DNA of 64,000 bases, from assembly GCA_002295635.1 (NCBI GenBank), contig DBHK01000026.1, forward strand, positions 1 to 64,000. Reading direction: 5' to 3'. Below the pieces are notes generated by a model that searched no databases, had not been told where the DNA came from, and was given only the letters and a program-made list of their open reading frames with translations. Positions 26,542 through 36,667 of the stretch are shown in pieces (the stretch's first letter is position 1; each line of letters opens with the position of its first letter). This stretch comes from UBA830 sp002295635 (GTDB taxonomy: Bacteria; Pseudomonadota; Alphaproteobacteria; MPNO01; UBA830). Position numbers and translations under genes: made by a program.

Positions 26542-27066
26542 ATGCTTATTTCAACAGCGACACGTTGGCACGATAAGACGGCTCAAATCGGGTACTACCT
26601 CGGATGCCTGACCTTGGCCATTATTTTTTGCTCATATATAATCGAAGTTTTTGGCCGCTATTTCTTTAATTCCCCGCAATGGTGGGCTAGTGAAGCAGTA
26701 TCATATTCCCTATGCATTGGTACATTCATGATGATGCCCTACGTTACTTGGAAAAAGGGACATGTTGCCGTCGCGTTGATTTTTGAAGTGCTTCCGCGGC
26801 GCGCTGTGAGACCCGCCGTCTGGTTCACATATTTAATGGGGGCATTGGCCTGTGGCTTTGCTACATGGATCACAGCAGACGAGACGTTGCGTCAGTGGAC
26901 CAATGACGTGCACATTATGGCAGTAAAGCCGGTACCTAAATACCTAATTTCAGTGTTCCTCCCTATAGGCTTTGCCAGTTCTACGATCTACTTCATACGT
27001 TTTTTAGACTGGCGTAAAATTGATCCAAGTAAGGCAGGATCTACCGGCGGATTTGGGGAGGGGTGA
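26542..27066 (+). CDS. TRAP transporter small permease (DctQ family)
   Basis: A 174-residue inner-membrane protein with four predicted helices, typical of DctQ. The WASEAVSY segment after the first helix and the VAVALIFEVLP segment in the middle fit the family. It stands 95 bases after the receptor gene, behind the hairpin, and three bases before the large permease. It forms the membrane module with DctM. Confidence 0.92.
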   Translation: MLISTATRWHDKTAQIGYYLGCLTLAIIFCSYIIEVFGRYFFNSPQWWASEAVSYSLCIGTFMMMPYVTWKKGHVAVALIFEVLPRRAVRPAVWFTYLMGALACGFATWITADETLRQWTNDVHIMAVKPVPKYLISVFLPIGFASSTIYFIRFLDWRKIDPSKAGSTGGFGEG

Positions 27067-27069
27067 CCG

Positions 27070-28380
27070 ATGGGATGGGAAACCATACTCATAACAGCAT
27101 TGCTTCTTTTGTTGGCGGCATTTTTGACAGGTGCGCCTTTATTTGTCGCTTTTTTGGTAATCAATCTGGCCGGTGTTGCAATTTTTCTTGGGCAAGCCGG
27201 GTTCGGAATGGTCGCAAATTCCATTTTCGATACCGCCAACTACACAGACCTCGCAACAATTCCGCTGTTTGTTTTAATGGCGGAAATACTGTTCCGTTCC
27301 GGGTCGGTAGAAATTCTATTCGATGCGGTCGATAAACTGGTTGGTCGGATGAAAGGACGTCAATATGTCCTTACTATTTCACTATCAACGGTTTTCGGAG
27401 CGTTATCAGGATCAGGAATGGCGGTTGCCGCTATGCTGGCTAGAACACTTTTCCCGACTATGCGTAATCGAGGGTATGATACAAAATTATCAATAGGGAC
27501 AATGCTAGCCGGTGCTAGCCTTGCTCCAATTATCCCTCCAAGCGTTTTGGCAATTGTAATAGGAACGCTCTCAAACACCTCAATTGCTGGGCTATTGATT
27601 GGTGGAATTATCCCCGGTCTTTTGCTCGCAACATTATTCCTTTTTTACACAATGTTACGAGTTAGGCTTAATCCTTCACTCGCGCCTGATTCCAGCGGAG
27701 ACGTCGTAGCTCATGTGAGTGCGGCTGAGAAATTGAAGGCAGTGGGGAGCTGTTTACCTTTTGGGCTCATAATATTTTCCGTAATGGGCTTTATTATGTT
27801 CGGAATTGCGACGCCGTCGGAGGCCGCTGCAACAGGTGTACTGGCATCCCTTATCACTGCAGCATATTATCGCCGTTTAAATTTTAAAATGATCGTTGAG
27901 GCGCTTGGCACCTCGGCATTTATTACCAGTATGATCCTATTGATCATGGCATCGTCTCGGATGTTCAGTCAGCTTTTAGCGTTTACTGGTGCCACTACAG
28001 AACTCACCAATCTTATTGTCACCCTCGATTGGTCTCCGATGCTCATGCTGTTCATCATGATGCTAATTCCTTTCATAATGTGCATGTTCATTGATCAGAT
28101 CGCTCTGATGATGGTTGTGATCCCAATATATCAGCCATTGCTGACAACCTTGGGCTTCGACCCTGTCTGGTTCTGGCTAATAATGCTTTTGAACGTTACC
28201 GTTGGAGGGATATCTCCACCATTTGGTTACGTCATATTTGCCTTCCAAGGTGCAGCCGATCGAGTAACAATTTCGGAGGTGTTCCGGGCTGCGTGGCCTT
28301 TTGTCGGTCTATTCATTTTGGGCATGATAGTACTGGCAGTCTTCCCACCATTAGTCACATTCCTGCCTTCCCTGCTTTAA
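27070..28380 (+). CDS. TRAP transporter large permease (DctM family)
   Basis: 436 residues with about 12 membrane helices. DctM signatures are seen: GSGMAVAAMLARTLFP, the LAPIIPPSVLAIVIG re-entrant segment and the matching GGISPPFGYVIF in the second half. It carries the substrate and sodium path and couples to the DctP receptor two genes upstream. Complete and the last gene of the transporter operon. Confidence 0.94.
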   Translation: MGWETILITALLLLLAAFLTGAPLFVAFLVINLAGVAIFLGQAGFGMVANSIFDTANYTDLATIPLFVLMAEILFRSGSVEILFDAVDKLVGRMKGRQYVLTISLSTVFGALSGSGMAVAAMLARTLFPTMRNRGYDTKLSIGTMLAGASLAPIIPPSVLAIVIGTLSNTSIAGLLIGGIIPGLLLATLFLFYTMLRVRLNPSLAPDSSGDVVAHVSAAEKLKAVGSCLPFGLIIFSVMGFIMFGIATPSEAAATGVLASLITAAYYRRLNFKMIVEALGTSAFITSMILLIMASSRMFSQLLAFTGATTELTNLIVTLDWSPMLMLFIMMLIPFIMCMFIDQIALMMVVIPIYQPLLTTLGFDPVWFWLIMLLNVTVGGISPPFGYVIFAFQGAADRVTISEVFRAAWPFVGLFILGMIVLAVFPPLVTFLPSLL

Positions 28381-28643
28381 TTGCAACGTACGATAGACTT
28401 TATTAAGTGTCAGACGTTTTCAATAACAACCTCTGATTTACTCATTTAGTTGTGAAGGAATAGTTTCGCTTCGTCGTGGCCGGGTCAAATCCGTTGAGAA
28501 CATGGAGTTCTCTGGAGACTCGCTCTTCAAGACAAACTTCGCATACGTTGTAGATAAGGAGAACCGCAATCTAAATAACGGCAATAACTTGTCTGGTTTA
28601 GGTTAGTTGCTAATTGGGCTCCTGCCTATATAAGAGGCGCGTT

Positions 28644-30605
28644 ATGATTGGCCTATTAATCTATTCATTTATTGGTGCGGGCTTGGGCTGTTGGCCGAGA
28701 TTGAACATAGCCTTACCTTTCCCAACGATAGGTTTGAGGCTTACTCTCGGCTACGCCATCCTAACCGTCCTTGGCTTCCTTATGTTGCTCGCCGGGTTGG
28801 CTATGGTGACAATCCTTCAAATCCTAGTCTTGCTAGCAGTCACAGGAATTGTGCTGAGGCTCAGAGCCATTCACTGGCGTCCGAGTTGGGCAATACTCCT
28901 CTCTCATCCAACCTTTATTTTTCTAATCATTGGTTTCGTCGTTGTTATCCTACGCCCAGAACTAGACTATCTCCCGGTCGGTCAAGACGAATTTTCACAT
29001 TGGCTCTCTAATCCACTCAGACTAAATGCCGAGGAAACCTGGCAAGAGGCTCACGGGTCCTTTAACCTTCGTGGCTATTTACCAGGATGGCCATTTTTGC
29101 TGGCATTGCCATGGCAATTGAGAGGAATAAGCGACTTAGGCATCTCTGCCACCGCACCTTTTGTGTTCTGTGTCGCGGTCACTGCGCTTGTATATGATAT
29201 CGTAACAGGGCTGGTCAGAAAAGAAGGCCACCTACACCCAATACCGGCAGGCCTAATTGGTTGGATATTCATTCTTTTGTTTACGGCAGCGCAGGCCATG
29301 GGCCCGCTTTGGTCAAAAACTTTATTGATTGAGGCCCCGCAAATATATTGCGGCGTTGCCTTTCTTCTACTCATTTATGCTTCGGAGCTATCACACGAAT
29401 ATCATCGACATTTTGAAGGAGCGGCAGGCACCGTTTTGGCAGCGTGCTATTTAATCAAATCAGCCGCAATTCTATTCATACCCGGCATAGCTCTAGTCTG
29501 CCTGCTTATATTGTTTCGAGGCGGATCTAGTCGATTATCCCGACTGCGCAGCGTTGTTGCGACCGGAGCTCTTTTGATGGGACCTACCGCGGCCATCGCT
29601 GCGATTTGGGCGCTCGACACTAACATTAGCGGATGCATGTATAGACCGCTTGAAACCCTGTCTGCCGAGGCGCTTGTCACTGCATCAAATTATGATTGGA
29701 GTGACCTCGCGAACAGATTTTTTGGTGCAATAGTCGATTATACATTGAGTTATAAACTGATCTTAACTTTGGCCAGTATAGTTGGCTTGATAGGTACCGT
29801 GCTCTCCGGACGACATAGGACACCTATATTATTAGTGACAACGGCAACGGTTTATTTTGCCGCTCTCTATTGGTTCCACTTAACCTGTTTTGGCGAATAC
29901 TATTTCAACGAATTAAATTCTATCCCGCGCTTCACGCGAGTTATTCTGTGGACCTTGCATGCAGTTGGGCTAGTTATGTTAATCGATGTCACTCTGTTCG
30001 CAATACGCCGAGGCTGGGGGTCAATGGCTTTGGCAGTACTATCTACTCGTCGTGATTGGCTTATTGCGGTCTGTTGCAGCCTGTTTGTTCTGGGCGGCTC
30101 TCAGGTCGTTCAAGTCTGGGAAAGCGTGGAGCAAATTACGACACGCCGAGGTCAGCCAATTGACCCTCGTATAGCACAAAGCAAGCAGTCAGCGGAGACT
30201 ATAGAGCTTCTGATTGGAAAACAGCTCCCGAAGCAGCCGAAATTACTTATCCTTTCTCAGGGTTTGGATACATCGGTGATATCTCACGCGGAATTCTTCG
30301 CGTTGGGCCGACGACGCGGTGATACCATTCCACGTTATAGCATCATCAATGAAGTAAGCTGGGCGCCAACCCCGAAAAATATCTGGCAGATAAAGTCTGA
30401 CGCTACGCGTTTTCGTCAGACGCTCGCCCGGGCAGACATTATATGGCCGATGGTAGTCGACAAATGGCTTGTAAGTGTTCTCGCATCCGATGTGAGCGAC
30501 CAAGACTGTATAAAAGACCTCACACGCCACTACATAATTCGCCGGCAAAATTCAGATGGGAAAAGCCAATTCAGATGCTTTGTGAAAGCTTTACCATCCA
30601 AATAA
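28644..30605 (+). CDS. Polytopic membrane protein, possible GT-C-type glycosyltransferase
   Basis: About 653 residues with roughly 11-13 membrane helices and a short soluble C-terminal domain. A VGQDEFSHW segment after the first helices lies where GT-C glycosyltransferases place catalytic acidic residues in their first external loop, which suggests transfer of sugar from a lipid carrier. No family match is certain. I prefer the ATG at 28644 (MIGLLIYSF); a TTG at 28614 would add ten residues. It stands alone and no polysaccharide genes adjoin it. An O-antigen ligase-like role or other lipid-linked enzyme is possible. Confidence 0.6.
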   Translation: MIGLLIYSFIGAGLGCWPRLNIALPFPTIGLRLTLGYAILTVLGFLMLLAGLAMVTILQILVLLAVTGIVLRLRAIHWRPSWAILLSHPTFIFLIIGFVVVILRPELDYLPVGQDEFSHWLSNPLRLNAEETWQEAHGSFNLRGYLPGWPFLLALPWQLRGISDLGISATAPFVFCVAVTALVYDIVTGLVRKEGHLHPIPAGLIGWIFILLFTAAQAMGPLWSKTLLIEAPQIYCGVAFLLLIYASELSHEYHRHFEGAAGTVLAACYLIKSAAILFIPGIALVCLLILFRGGSSRLSRLRSVVATGALLMGPTAAIAAIWALDTNISGCMYRPLETLSAEALVTASNYDWSDLANRFFGAIVDYTLSYKLILTLASIVGLIGTVLSGRHRTPILLVTTATVYFAALYWFHLTCFGEYYFNELNSIPRFTRVILWTLHAVGLVMLIDVTLFAIRRGWGSMALAVLSTRRDWLIAVCCSLFVLGGSQVVQVWESVEQITTRRGQPIDPRIAQSKQSAETIELLIGKQLPKQPKLLILSQGLDTSVISHAEFFALGRRRGDTIPRYSIINEVSWAPTPKNIWQIKSDATRFRQTLARADIIWPMVVDKWLVSVLASDVSDQDCIKDLTRHYIIRRQNSDGKSQFRCFVKALPSK

Positions 30606-30727
30606 TTGAAACAGTAAATTGATGGTTTTTACCTACCGTTCACGTGAGTAGTGTAAATTTGATCATTCCGTATTCTAGGAATTTACGTGCTGGAAAAGAA
30701 CATGTTTAGATATTGCGGATGATACAC

Positions 30728-31180
30728 CTATGTGGCCTTGGGTAGCCAAGTGAGAGATGAATGGTGTAGTGCGATAAGAACAGTTCCCTCAAGCTTGTGA
30801 TAGATAAAAGTATAGTCGGCTTTTGTCTCCGCCCCATTGCCGTCGACAAAGGTGTAACGTCCCAAGTCCATGAAACCGTTCCCAGCGGCTGTCTTGAGTG
30901 GGCCAGCTGCACTTTGAAACCTAACGCTTTTCCATCCTTGAGACAGGAAGCCTTCGTCCATGGGATAATTCTTATCACCGCCAACAAAATATGACTTTGC
31001 CGCTTTACGATCAGTGCGAATGATATCTGTCAAAGTTGGCTTAAAAAGGAGAGGCGCCTCCTTCGTTCCGAAATCATAAAGGTCTAACAATGCGTCGACA
31101 TTTTGGTCTGTAACGCATTTCACCCAGGCCCTTTGCGCTTCCTCTACATCTGCCTTAGTCATTTGTTGAAAAGTACGCAC
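30728..31180 (-). CDS. NTF2-like (CaMKII-association/SnoaL-type) domain protein
   Basis: 150 residues with the cone-shaped NTF2-like fold pattern: an N-terminal helix ending VDALLDLYDF, a central strand GRYTFVD, and C-terminal strands KADYTFIYHK and IALHHSSLTW. Similarity is closest to the SgcJ/EcaC or calmodulin-kinase association-domain group. Such proteins act as small-molecule-binding or oligomerisation units, so no enzyme activity can be assigned. It lies just downstream of proV on the same strand with a 240-base gap. Confidence 0.78.
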   Translation of the reverse strand: MRTFQQMTKADVEEAQRAWVKCVTDQNVDALLDLYDFGTKEAPLLFKPTLTDIIRTDRKAAKSYFVGGDKNYPMDEGFLSQGWKSVRFQSAAGPLKTAAGNGFMDLGRYTFVDGNGAETKADYTFIYHKLEGTVLIALHHSSLTWLPKAT

Positions 31181-31422
31181 GGGTAATTTCGAAACTCCTC
31201 TTCGTCGGTTGATCCTATAGATTCAAATCATTTCTATCTTTGATCAATATCCTTCCGATTTAGCAAATAAAAATAGAAATTGATGGTAGTAAAGTTGTTG
31301 TGGCGTAATTTAACCTATGAGACTTATACGGAAAATACAAAATATCTATTTTATAGATTATTAAATGTTTATAATAGGTTAAGTAGAATTTTGTAGAGTT
31401 TAGTAGAAGATAAAGATTCTTC

Positions 31423-32454
31423 CTATTTAACCTGCATCGCTGCAACGATTTCCGATGCACTGAGTATCCCGACATCATTACCTTGGTCGTCCGTTATAAG
31501 AAGCCTACCATCCGGGGTATTCATGGCGGCTGACAAACCATCTTCCAGGCAGGTGTTAGACGGGCATTTCGTCAGATCTTGATCGGATAGATCATTATTC
31601 AAAATCGATCCAACCTCTATCACGCGCCCTCTATTAATACCTTTCGTAAACTCTGCGATGTAATCGTCAGCAGGGTTAAGAACAATTCCTTGAGAAGTAT
31701 CATTTTGGACTATCAAACCGTCTCTTAAAATAGCGATCCTTTCACCGATCCGAATAGCTTCATCGAGATCATGTGTCACGAACAGGATCGTTTTTTTCAA
31801 CTCGGTTTGTAAATGTAGAAGCAATTCCTGCATTTCAGACCGAATGAGGGGGTCGAGAGCGCTAAAAGCCTCATCCATAAGAAGTATGTTGGTATCGGTG
31901 GCGAGAGCGCGGGCGAGACCAACTCTCTGCTGCATGCCACCAGACAGTTGATGAGGGAAAGCGTTTTCAAACCCCTCAAGGCCAACTTTGACAATCCAGT
32001 CGGCTGCTTTTTTTTCACGTTGTGCCTTTGATAAGCCCTGCGCCTTGAGCCCATAAGAAACGTTCTCGGCGACGTCGTAGTGGGGCAGGAGAGCGAACCT
32101 CTGGAAAACCATGCTAACTTTATTTCGACGAAATTCCGTAAGCCTGCGGTGGTCCATGTTCAAAACATCTTCGGTCCCGATTCGAATGATGCCATCGGTC
32201 GGATCGATCAGACGGTTTACGTGCCGTATAAGGGTTGATTTTCCACTGCCACTCAAACCCATGATGACGTGTATTGAATGGGGCGCTACAGAGAGATTTA
32301 TATCTTCTAACGCCAAAACGTGATTGTGGTGCTCGAGAAGCTCACTTTTAGATATACCGTCTCTAATGAGAGGTAAACAAGATCTCGGCGAGGTTCCAAA
32401 AACTTTATACAGTCCTCGGATTTCTATCCCCTCATTTTTTATTGGGGGTGTCAC
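31423..32454 (-). CDS. proV: Glycine betaine/proline ABC transporter ATPase
   Basis: 343 residues. Walker A GLSGSGKST lies at about 66-74, with the signature LSGGMQQRVGLARAL, Walker B LLMDEAFSALDP and a C-terminal CBS-like domain used by ProV/OpuAA for osmotic control. It starts at GTG inside the stop of proW (GTGA overlap). Together with the two genes upstream it forms a complete compatible-solute importer. Confidence 0.94.
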   Translation of the reverse strand: MTPPIKNEGIEIRGLYKVFGTSPRSCLPLIRDGISKSELLEHHNHVLALEDINLSVAPHSIHVIMGLSGSGKSTLIRHVNRLIDPTDGIIRIGTEDVLNMDHRRLTEFRRNKVSMVFQRFALLPHYDVAENVSYGLKAQGLSKAQREKKAADWIVKVGLEGFENAFPHQLSGGMQQRVGLARALATDTNILLMDEAFSALDPLIRSEMQELLLHLQTELKKTILFVTHDLDEAIRIGERIAILRDGLIVQNDTSQGIVLNPADDYIAEFTKGINRGRVIEVGSILNNDLSDQDLTKCPSNTCLEDGLSAAMNTPDGRLLITDDQGNDVGILSASEIVAAMQVK

Positions 32455-33338
32455 GAATTGATACCACGAGCCGCTTGAATGCGGCGCCCATAATTCTGAG
32501 TAATGCGATCAAATACAATGGCGAGTGTGACAACAGCCGCACCGTTAAGTAAGCCAAGCGCAAAATATTGATTTGTTACCGCCTGAAGAACTGGCTGCCC
32601 CAGCCCCTTGACCCCAATCATTGATGCGATCACTACCATTGATAATGCCATCATGATGGTTTGGTTTATTCCGGCCATGATATTCGGAAGTGCCAAGGGT
32701 ATTTCAACGCCTATAAGCCTCTTAAGTCGACTAACTCCAAAGGCGTCTGCCGCCTCCAAGAGCTCTTTATCAACCAGCCTTATACCCAGGTTCGTGAGCC
32801 TTATCACAGGGGGAATCGCATAGACAACAACCGCGATCATCCCAGGTACCTTCCCTAATCCGAATAGCATTACTACTGGAATTAGATAAACAAAAATTGG
32901 CATCGTTTGCATCACGTCTAGGATGGGGGTCATCACCCCTTGGAAGCGTTCAGATCGTGACATCAGGATCCCGCATGGCAGACCCAAAGAGATCGCAAAT
33001 AGTGTAGAAACAGAAATTATAGCCATTGTCCGCATGGTGTTTTCCCACATGCCGAGATAGCCGATAAAACAGAATGCAGCGATTACGCAGAATGTAAGAA
33101 AAAGTCGACGACTAGCAAGGAATGCCAAGGCCCCAATAACAATGATTATTGCCCACCATGGTGCCCAAAGTAAAATCCGTTCGAACCAGATAAGAAAATA
33201 CAATAGAGGATCGAAAACGCTCTCTATGTCTGCCCCATATGACCGGGAGAATTCTAAGTAGGCCTTGTCAATTTCTCTTTCGAAGTAACGCAGGGTATCC
33301 AATTTTAAACTTGGAAAGTCCGCACCAAAAAAATCCAT
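32451..33338 (-). CDS. proW: Glycine betaine/proline ABC transporter permease
   Basis: A 295-residue inner-membrane permease with the EAA-type loop ELLEAADAFGVSRLKRLIGVEIPLALPNI (residues about 189-217), which contacts ProV. It has ProW-type helices, including the MQTMPIFVYLIP segment. It lies between the receptor gene, 60 bases upstream behind a strong hairpin, and proV. Confidence 0.94.
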   Translation of the reverse strand: MDFFGADFPSLKLDTLRYFEREIDKAYLEFSRSYGADIESVFDPLLYFLIWFERILLWAPWWAIIIVIGALAFLASRRLFLTFCVIAAFCFIGYLGMWENTMRTMAIISVSTLFAISLGLPCGILMSRSERFQGVMTPILDVMQTMPIFVYLIPVVMLFGLGKVPGMIAVVVYAIPPVIRLTNLGIRLVDKELLEAADAFGVSRLKRLIGVEIPLALPNIMAGINQTIMMALSMVVIASMIGVKGLGQPVLQAVTNQYFALGLLNGAAVVTLAIVFDRITQNYGRRIQAARGINS

Positions 33339-33354
33339 TTTGAACTCTTTTTGG

Positions 33355-33386
33355 TTAATCGGGCCAGCGAAAGCCGGCCCGATTAA
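33355..33386 (-). other. Intercistronic hairpin between proX and proW
   Basis: A perfect 11-base stem TTAATCGGGCC (33355-33365) and GGCCCGATTAA (33376-33386) encloses 10 bases. On the minus strand it follows the proX stop by about 12 bases and precedes proW. It resembles the hairpin after dctP in this window, pointing to transcript stabilisation or partial termination after receptor genes. Confidence 0.65.
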
Positions 33387-33398
33387 ATATTTTAAATG

Positions 33399-34382
33399 TT
33401 ACTTATTAATTTTTGCAGCAACTTCTGCTGAGACCCAGCTGCTCCAAGTACCTTTATAATTTGCAATGAAGTGGTTCGCCGTTTCAGCCGCTGTGGATCT
33501 AGTCTTTTCTTTCCAAGCAAGCAATTCATTGACAACTTTGTTAGGCCACGAAAACTTGGAAATAAACCCATACGCTTCCGTGTTTTTATTAGCGAAATCA
33601 CTTGTTGCGACAGTTACGACTGTTGATTTCGGATACATGTTCTTTTTAGGACTGGCACAATCCTTATTCGTCACACAAGACCAAGATTTTGCATCATGTT
33701 TCATCCCACCCAACTTCACCATCGGGTACTTTCCAAGGACAGCGGTCGGCGCCCAATAATAGGTAAATATTGGTTTCTTGCGCTCGTAAGCCTGAGCGAT
33801 TGCCGCTGATAACCCCTTGCCTGAACCTGGGTTAAAGATTGTAAAGCCCGCTTTTTTTAATCCGTATGCTTTATACAGATTCTTGTTCACAATTTCGCAT
33901 GCCCATCCGGGGGGGCACGTGTAAAAACGGCCTTTGCCGGGCTCTTCTTTGTCAGGAAAAAGTCCCGGTTTTGCCAATACAGCTTGTAGCGTTTTCAGGT
34001 TTGGATATTTTTTTACTACATATTCGGGAACCCACCAGCCTTCTTCTCCACCGTCAGATAAGATCTCGCCAGCGATTTTTAGTCGGCCTTCTGCCACCGC
34101 TTTCTCTACAACCTTACGAGCAGAGTTAATCCAGACTTCAGGTGCTAAATCAGGCTCTCCTTTCTCTGTCATCGAAGTAACTGTCGGAACGGTGTCACCT
34201 GGAACCAATTCGGTCTTGCAGCCAAAACCTTTTGATAGAATAGTATTTTGAACGTGAGCGGCGACAGCTGCTGACCCCCAAGTCATCTCTGCGATTGTAA
34301 CTTTACCACAGCCAGCAAAAGCAATATTGCTCCAACCGAAAAATACTAAAACCGAAGATATTGAAAAAATTAGGCGCTTCAT
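33399..34382 (-). CDS. proX: Glycine betaine/proline ABC transporter substrate-binding protein
   Basis: A 327-residue periplasmic receptor with a signal peptide ending near NIAFA and CGKV following. The OpuAC fold is shown by TIAEMTWGSAA, the CPPGWACE disulfide loop and FTYYWAPTAVLGKYP, which supplies aromatic residues that typically cage a quaternary ammonium group. First gene of proXWV. The promoter must lie in the AT-rich stretch 34383-34547 shared with the divergent hydrolase gene. Confidence 0.93.
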   Translation of the reverse strand: MKRLIFSISSVLVFFGWSNIAFAGCGKVTIAEMTWGSAAVAAHVQNTILSKGFGCKTELVPGDTVPTVTSMTEKGEPDLAPEVWINSARKVVEKAVAEGRLKIAGEILSDGGEEGWWVPEYVVKKYPNLKTLQAVLAKPGLFPDKEEPGKGRFYTCPPGWACEIVNKNLYKAYGLKKAGFTIFNPGSGKGLSAAIAQAYERKKPIFTYYWAPTAVLGKYPMVKLGGMKHDAKSWSCVTNKDCASPKKNMYPKSTVVTVATSDFANKNTEAYGFISKFSWPNKVVNELLAWKEKTRSTAAETANHFIANYKGTWSSWVSAEVAAKINK

Positions 34383-34547
34383 GATTAACCCTTTAGTTAC
34401 TGCAAGAAGCGCGATGATACCAAGATAGCTGGGGATAGCAAATTAGGGCGGTTTTTATTCGTGGATAGAATGAAGATTTACACGATATTTGCTCTATAAT
34501 CTGTCTACATCTCAGATTTTTACAAACATTTCTAGGATTCTCGGAAA

Positions 34548-35501
34548 ATGGGTTTCATGAGAGTTAAAAGAACCTGTTTATTCTCGATCATTTTGCTATC
34601 TGAAAGTCTTCTTGGGCCTCCGATTGCCATAGCAGAAAACCCGAATTACTCCACAGAAGTATTTAAATTTAAAAGCGTTAGCCGTGGTAAGGAACGACCG
34701 GTAATAGCTCAAATCTGGGTTCCCACAAATTCGAAAGGTCCTCACCCAGTTATTGTTACCCAACACGGGGCTGGCCGTGACGGGTTAATATTTGCCGATG
34801 GTGAAGGAAGGACGGATGAGTATTCTTCTCGAATAATTAAAAACGGAATCGAACGTGGTTTTGTCGTTGCCGCCTTGGATGCTTTTTTTGAAAATGATAT
34901 TCAACCGAGGGATAAAAAGAAGTTTCCGAATGCCTATCGTTATGCTCTTGATCTTAAAAAGATTTTGGCTTCAGACATCCGCTTCGATAATGGTAATATT
35001 TTTTATACGGGTTTCAGCTTCGGAGCTGCACAAGTCGGGAAATCGTTTGACATTCAATACGCCTCCGATGCTAAGCCATGGCGGGCAGTGGCTGCGGCTG
35101 AGCCTGGGTGCAACGCTTTTCCGGAACCAATAAAGGCAACATTTCCTGTACTGATTATTAAAGGTTCGGAAAGTCACTACTATCTTGAACCTTGTCAGCA
35201 TTTCATCAAAATGCTTCGAAAAGCGGGTAACCTCGTCACTTTTTTATTGATCAAGGGGGCCAACCATTTTTTCAGTACCGACGGCCGAATTACCAGAGGT
35301 GTAGCCGTGAACGGATGCCGTTTTAACCCATTGATCCGAATGCAAATCGGTGGTTGGCGTTTTGCCGATGGGTCAAAGGCAACGCGTAGATTGTTTATCG
35401 ATAAATGCTTCACGAATGAGGGTGGGTCGGGAAGGAACCGAGAGCATCTGAACAAGGTTATTAGAGAGGTTATTAATTTTTTTGAGTCAAACCGTTCTTA
35501 A
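34548..35501 (+). CDS. Secreted alpha/beta hydrolase (dienelactone hydrolase-like)
   Basis: 317 residues with a signal peptide (cleavage near IAIAEN). The nucleophile is Ser157 in TGFSFGAAQ, the oxyanion-loop segment is QHGAGRDG near residue 72, and the base is His241 in GANHFFS. The fold fits secreted alpha/beta hydrolases related to dienelactone hydrolases and platelet-activating-factor acetylhydrolases. A later start at Met4 is possible. Substrate unknown. It directly precedes the VWA/ExbB-like operon on the same strand, but a 280-base gap separates them. Confidence 0.85.
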   Translation: MGFMRVKRTCLFSIILLSESLLGPPIAIAENPNYSTEVFKFKSVSRGKERPVIAQIWVPTNSKGPHPVIVTQHGAGRDGLIFADGEGRTDEYSSRIIKNGIERGFVVAALDAFFENDIQPRDKKKFPNAYRYALDLKKILASDIRFDNGNIFYTGFSFGAAQVGKSFDIQYASDAKPWRAVAAAEPGCNAFPEPIKATFPVLIIKGSESHYYLEPCQHFIKMLRKAGNLVTFLLIKGANHFFSTDGRITRGVAVNGCRFNPLIRMQIGGWRFADGSKATRRLFIDKCFTNEGGSGRNREHLNKVIREVINFFESNRS

Positions 35502-35784
35502 GACCCTAATTATCTCTCACTGGAGTAAAATACCTAGTATCGCAAAAAAGTTTTAAACTACGATTGCGCGTTTTTTCGAGATAAGATTAATTACGGCATA
35601 GTGACATTAAACAAAATTATAGATTGGACTTTTTCGAAGTCCTTCTATTTCTTTAAACGGGCCAAGTTGTATCCATTAATTATTTAAAGGGGCCTCAAAC
35701 TGAGGTTGAGCAGACATTCGGAGAAATAAAAATAGGGTCAGTTGCCGGAAGAGGGGCCTCTCGGCCCTTTATCTAATTGCTGGA

Positions 35785-36633
35785 ATGGCTCTATCGTTTG
35801 GAGTTATCGATACTACCTCAGCCAAAAAGACCTCAGACCTCCACCAGGCTTTAAATCAGTTGAAAGCTAGTGATATTGAGTGGCTCCGTGAACGCAATCT
35901 ATACCGGGCCCAGCGAAATGCAGGAACAATTAACAAAAAAGAAGCTTTGGAGTATGCGGAGTTTGTCGCAAGCCTTCATCGACAAAAACTCGAGAACTGT
36001 GAAAAAGTCCGACGTATTGGGGGAAATAAAGCCCTATCCGGAACAGACTGCCTAATCGAACAAACAGTTGGGAGACGAGCCTCACAATTGCCGAAACAGG
36101 TACAGACCATTAGAGAAAAATCGAGGTCGCTTGAAGACGAGCTAAAAGCTCTCGAGGCCGTCGTTGACAAAAAACTCTCGCGCTCGAGACAAAGAGCGCT
36201 TGAGCGAGCCTCTCAGCGGCAGATCAGTATGCCGACGCGGAGCGGATCAAGAGCGCAAAAACCCAAATCGTCATCAAACGACGACGGGGGGAATTCGGAC
36301 AAAAGATCTGCGAAACAAGCTAATTTACCGTCTGAGAAAGCGGCTAAACAATCCGAATTAAATAGAAATCAAAAGAAGGGCAGGGGAAAAACCTCAGAGG
36401 ATGTTGATAGGTCACCTATCCCTCTTGGCGAAAATACCAGGGAGCCTGACGGTGAAATCGATCGAGGGGAGAATACAGCAGAGACTAAACGCAATAATTC
36501 TGTGGGTGAGAGAGGAAACGATGATGATGTCGTAGCCAGACAGATCCGAGAAGCGGCAGAAGACGAAAAAGATCCAGTTCTAAAAGAAAAACTCTGGGAA
36601 GAATACCGAAAGATAAAGGCAACGCGTGATTGA
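35785..36633 (+). CDS. Charged, low-complexity exported protein; first gene of the VWA/ExbB-like operon
   Basis: At least 282 residues. A helical N-terminal half (DIEWLRERNLYRAQRNAG, two cysteines near residues 72 and 87) is followed by a long Ser/Lys/Asp/Glu-rich disordered stretch and a short helical tail. No family recognised. The ATG gives MALSFGVIDTTSA, the end of a signal peptide. The in-frame codons just upstream encode KRGLSALYLIAG, which would complete that signal, yet no ATG, GTG or TTG lies between them and the preceding stop. An ATT start near 35713 is conceivable. It overlaps or abuts the next gene. Confidence 0.65.
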   Translation: MALSFGVIDTTSAKKTSDLHQALNQLKASDIEWLRERNLYRAQRNAGTINKKEALEYAEFVASLHRQKLENCEKVRRIGGNKALSGTDCLIEQTVGRRASQLPKQVQTIREKSRSLEDELKALEAVVDKKLSRSRQRALERASQRQISMPTRSGSRAQKPKSSSNDDGGNSDKRSAKQANLPSEKAAKQSELNRNQKKGRGKTSEDVDRSPIPLGENTREPDGEIDRGENTAETKRNNSVGERGNDDDVVARQIREAAEDEKDPVLKEKLWEEYRKIKATRD

Positions 36634-36667
36634 CCCTATCCGTTGTTATTCAGGTAAGGTGAGGCAT

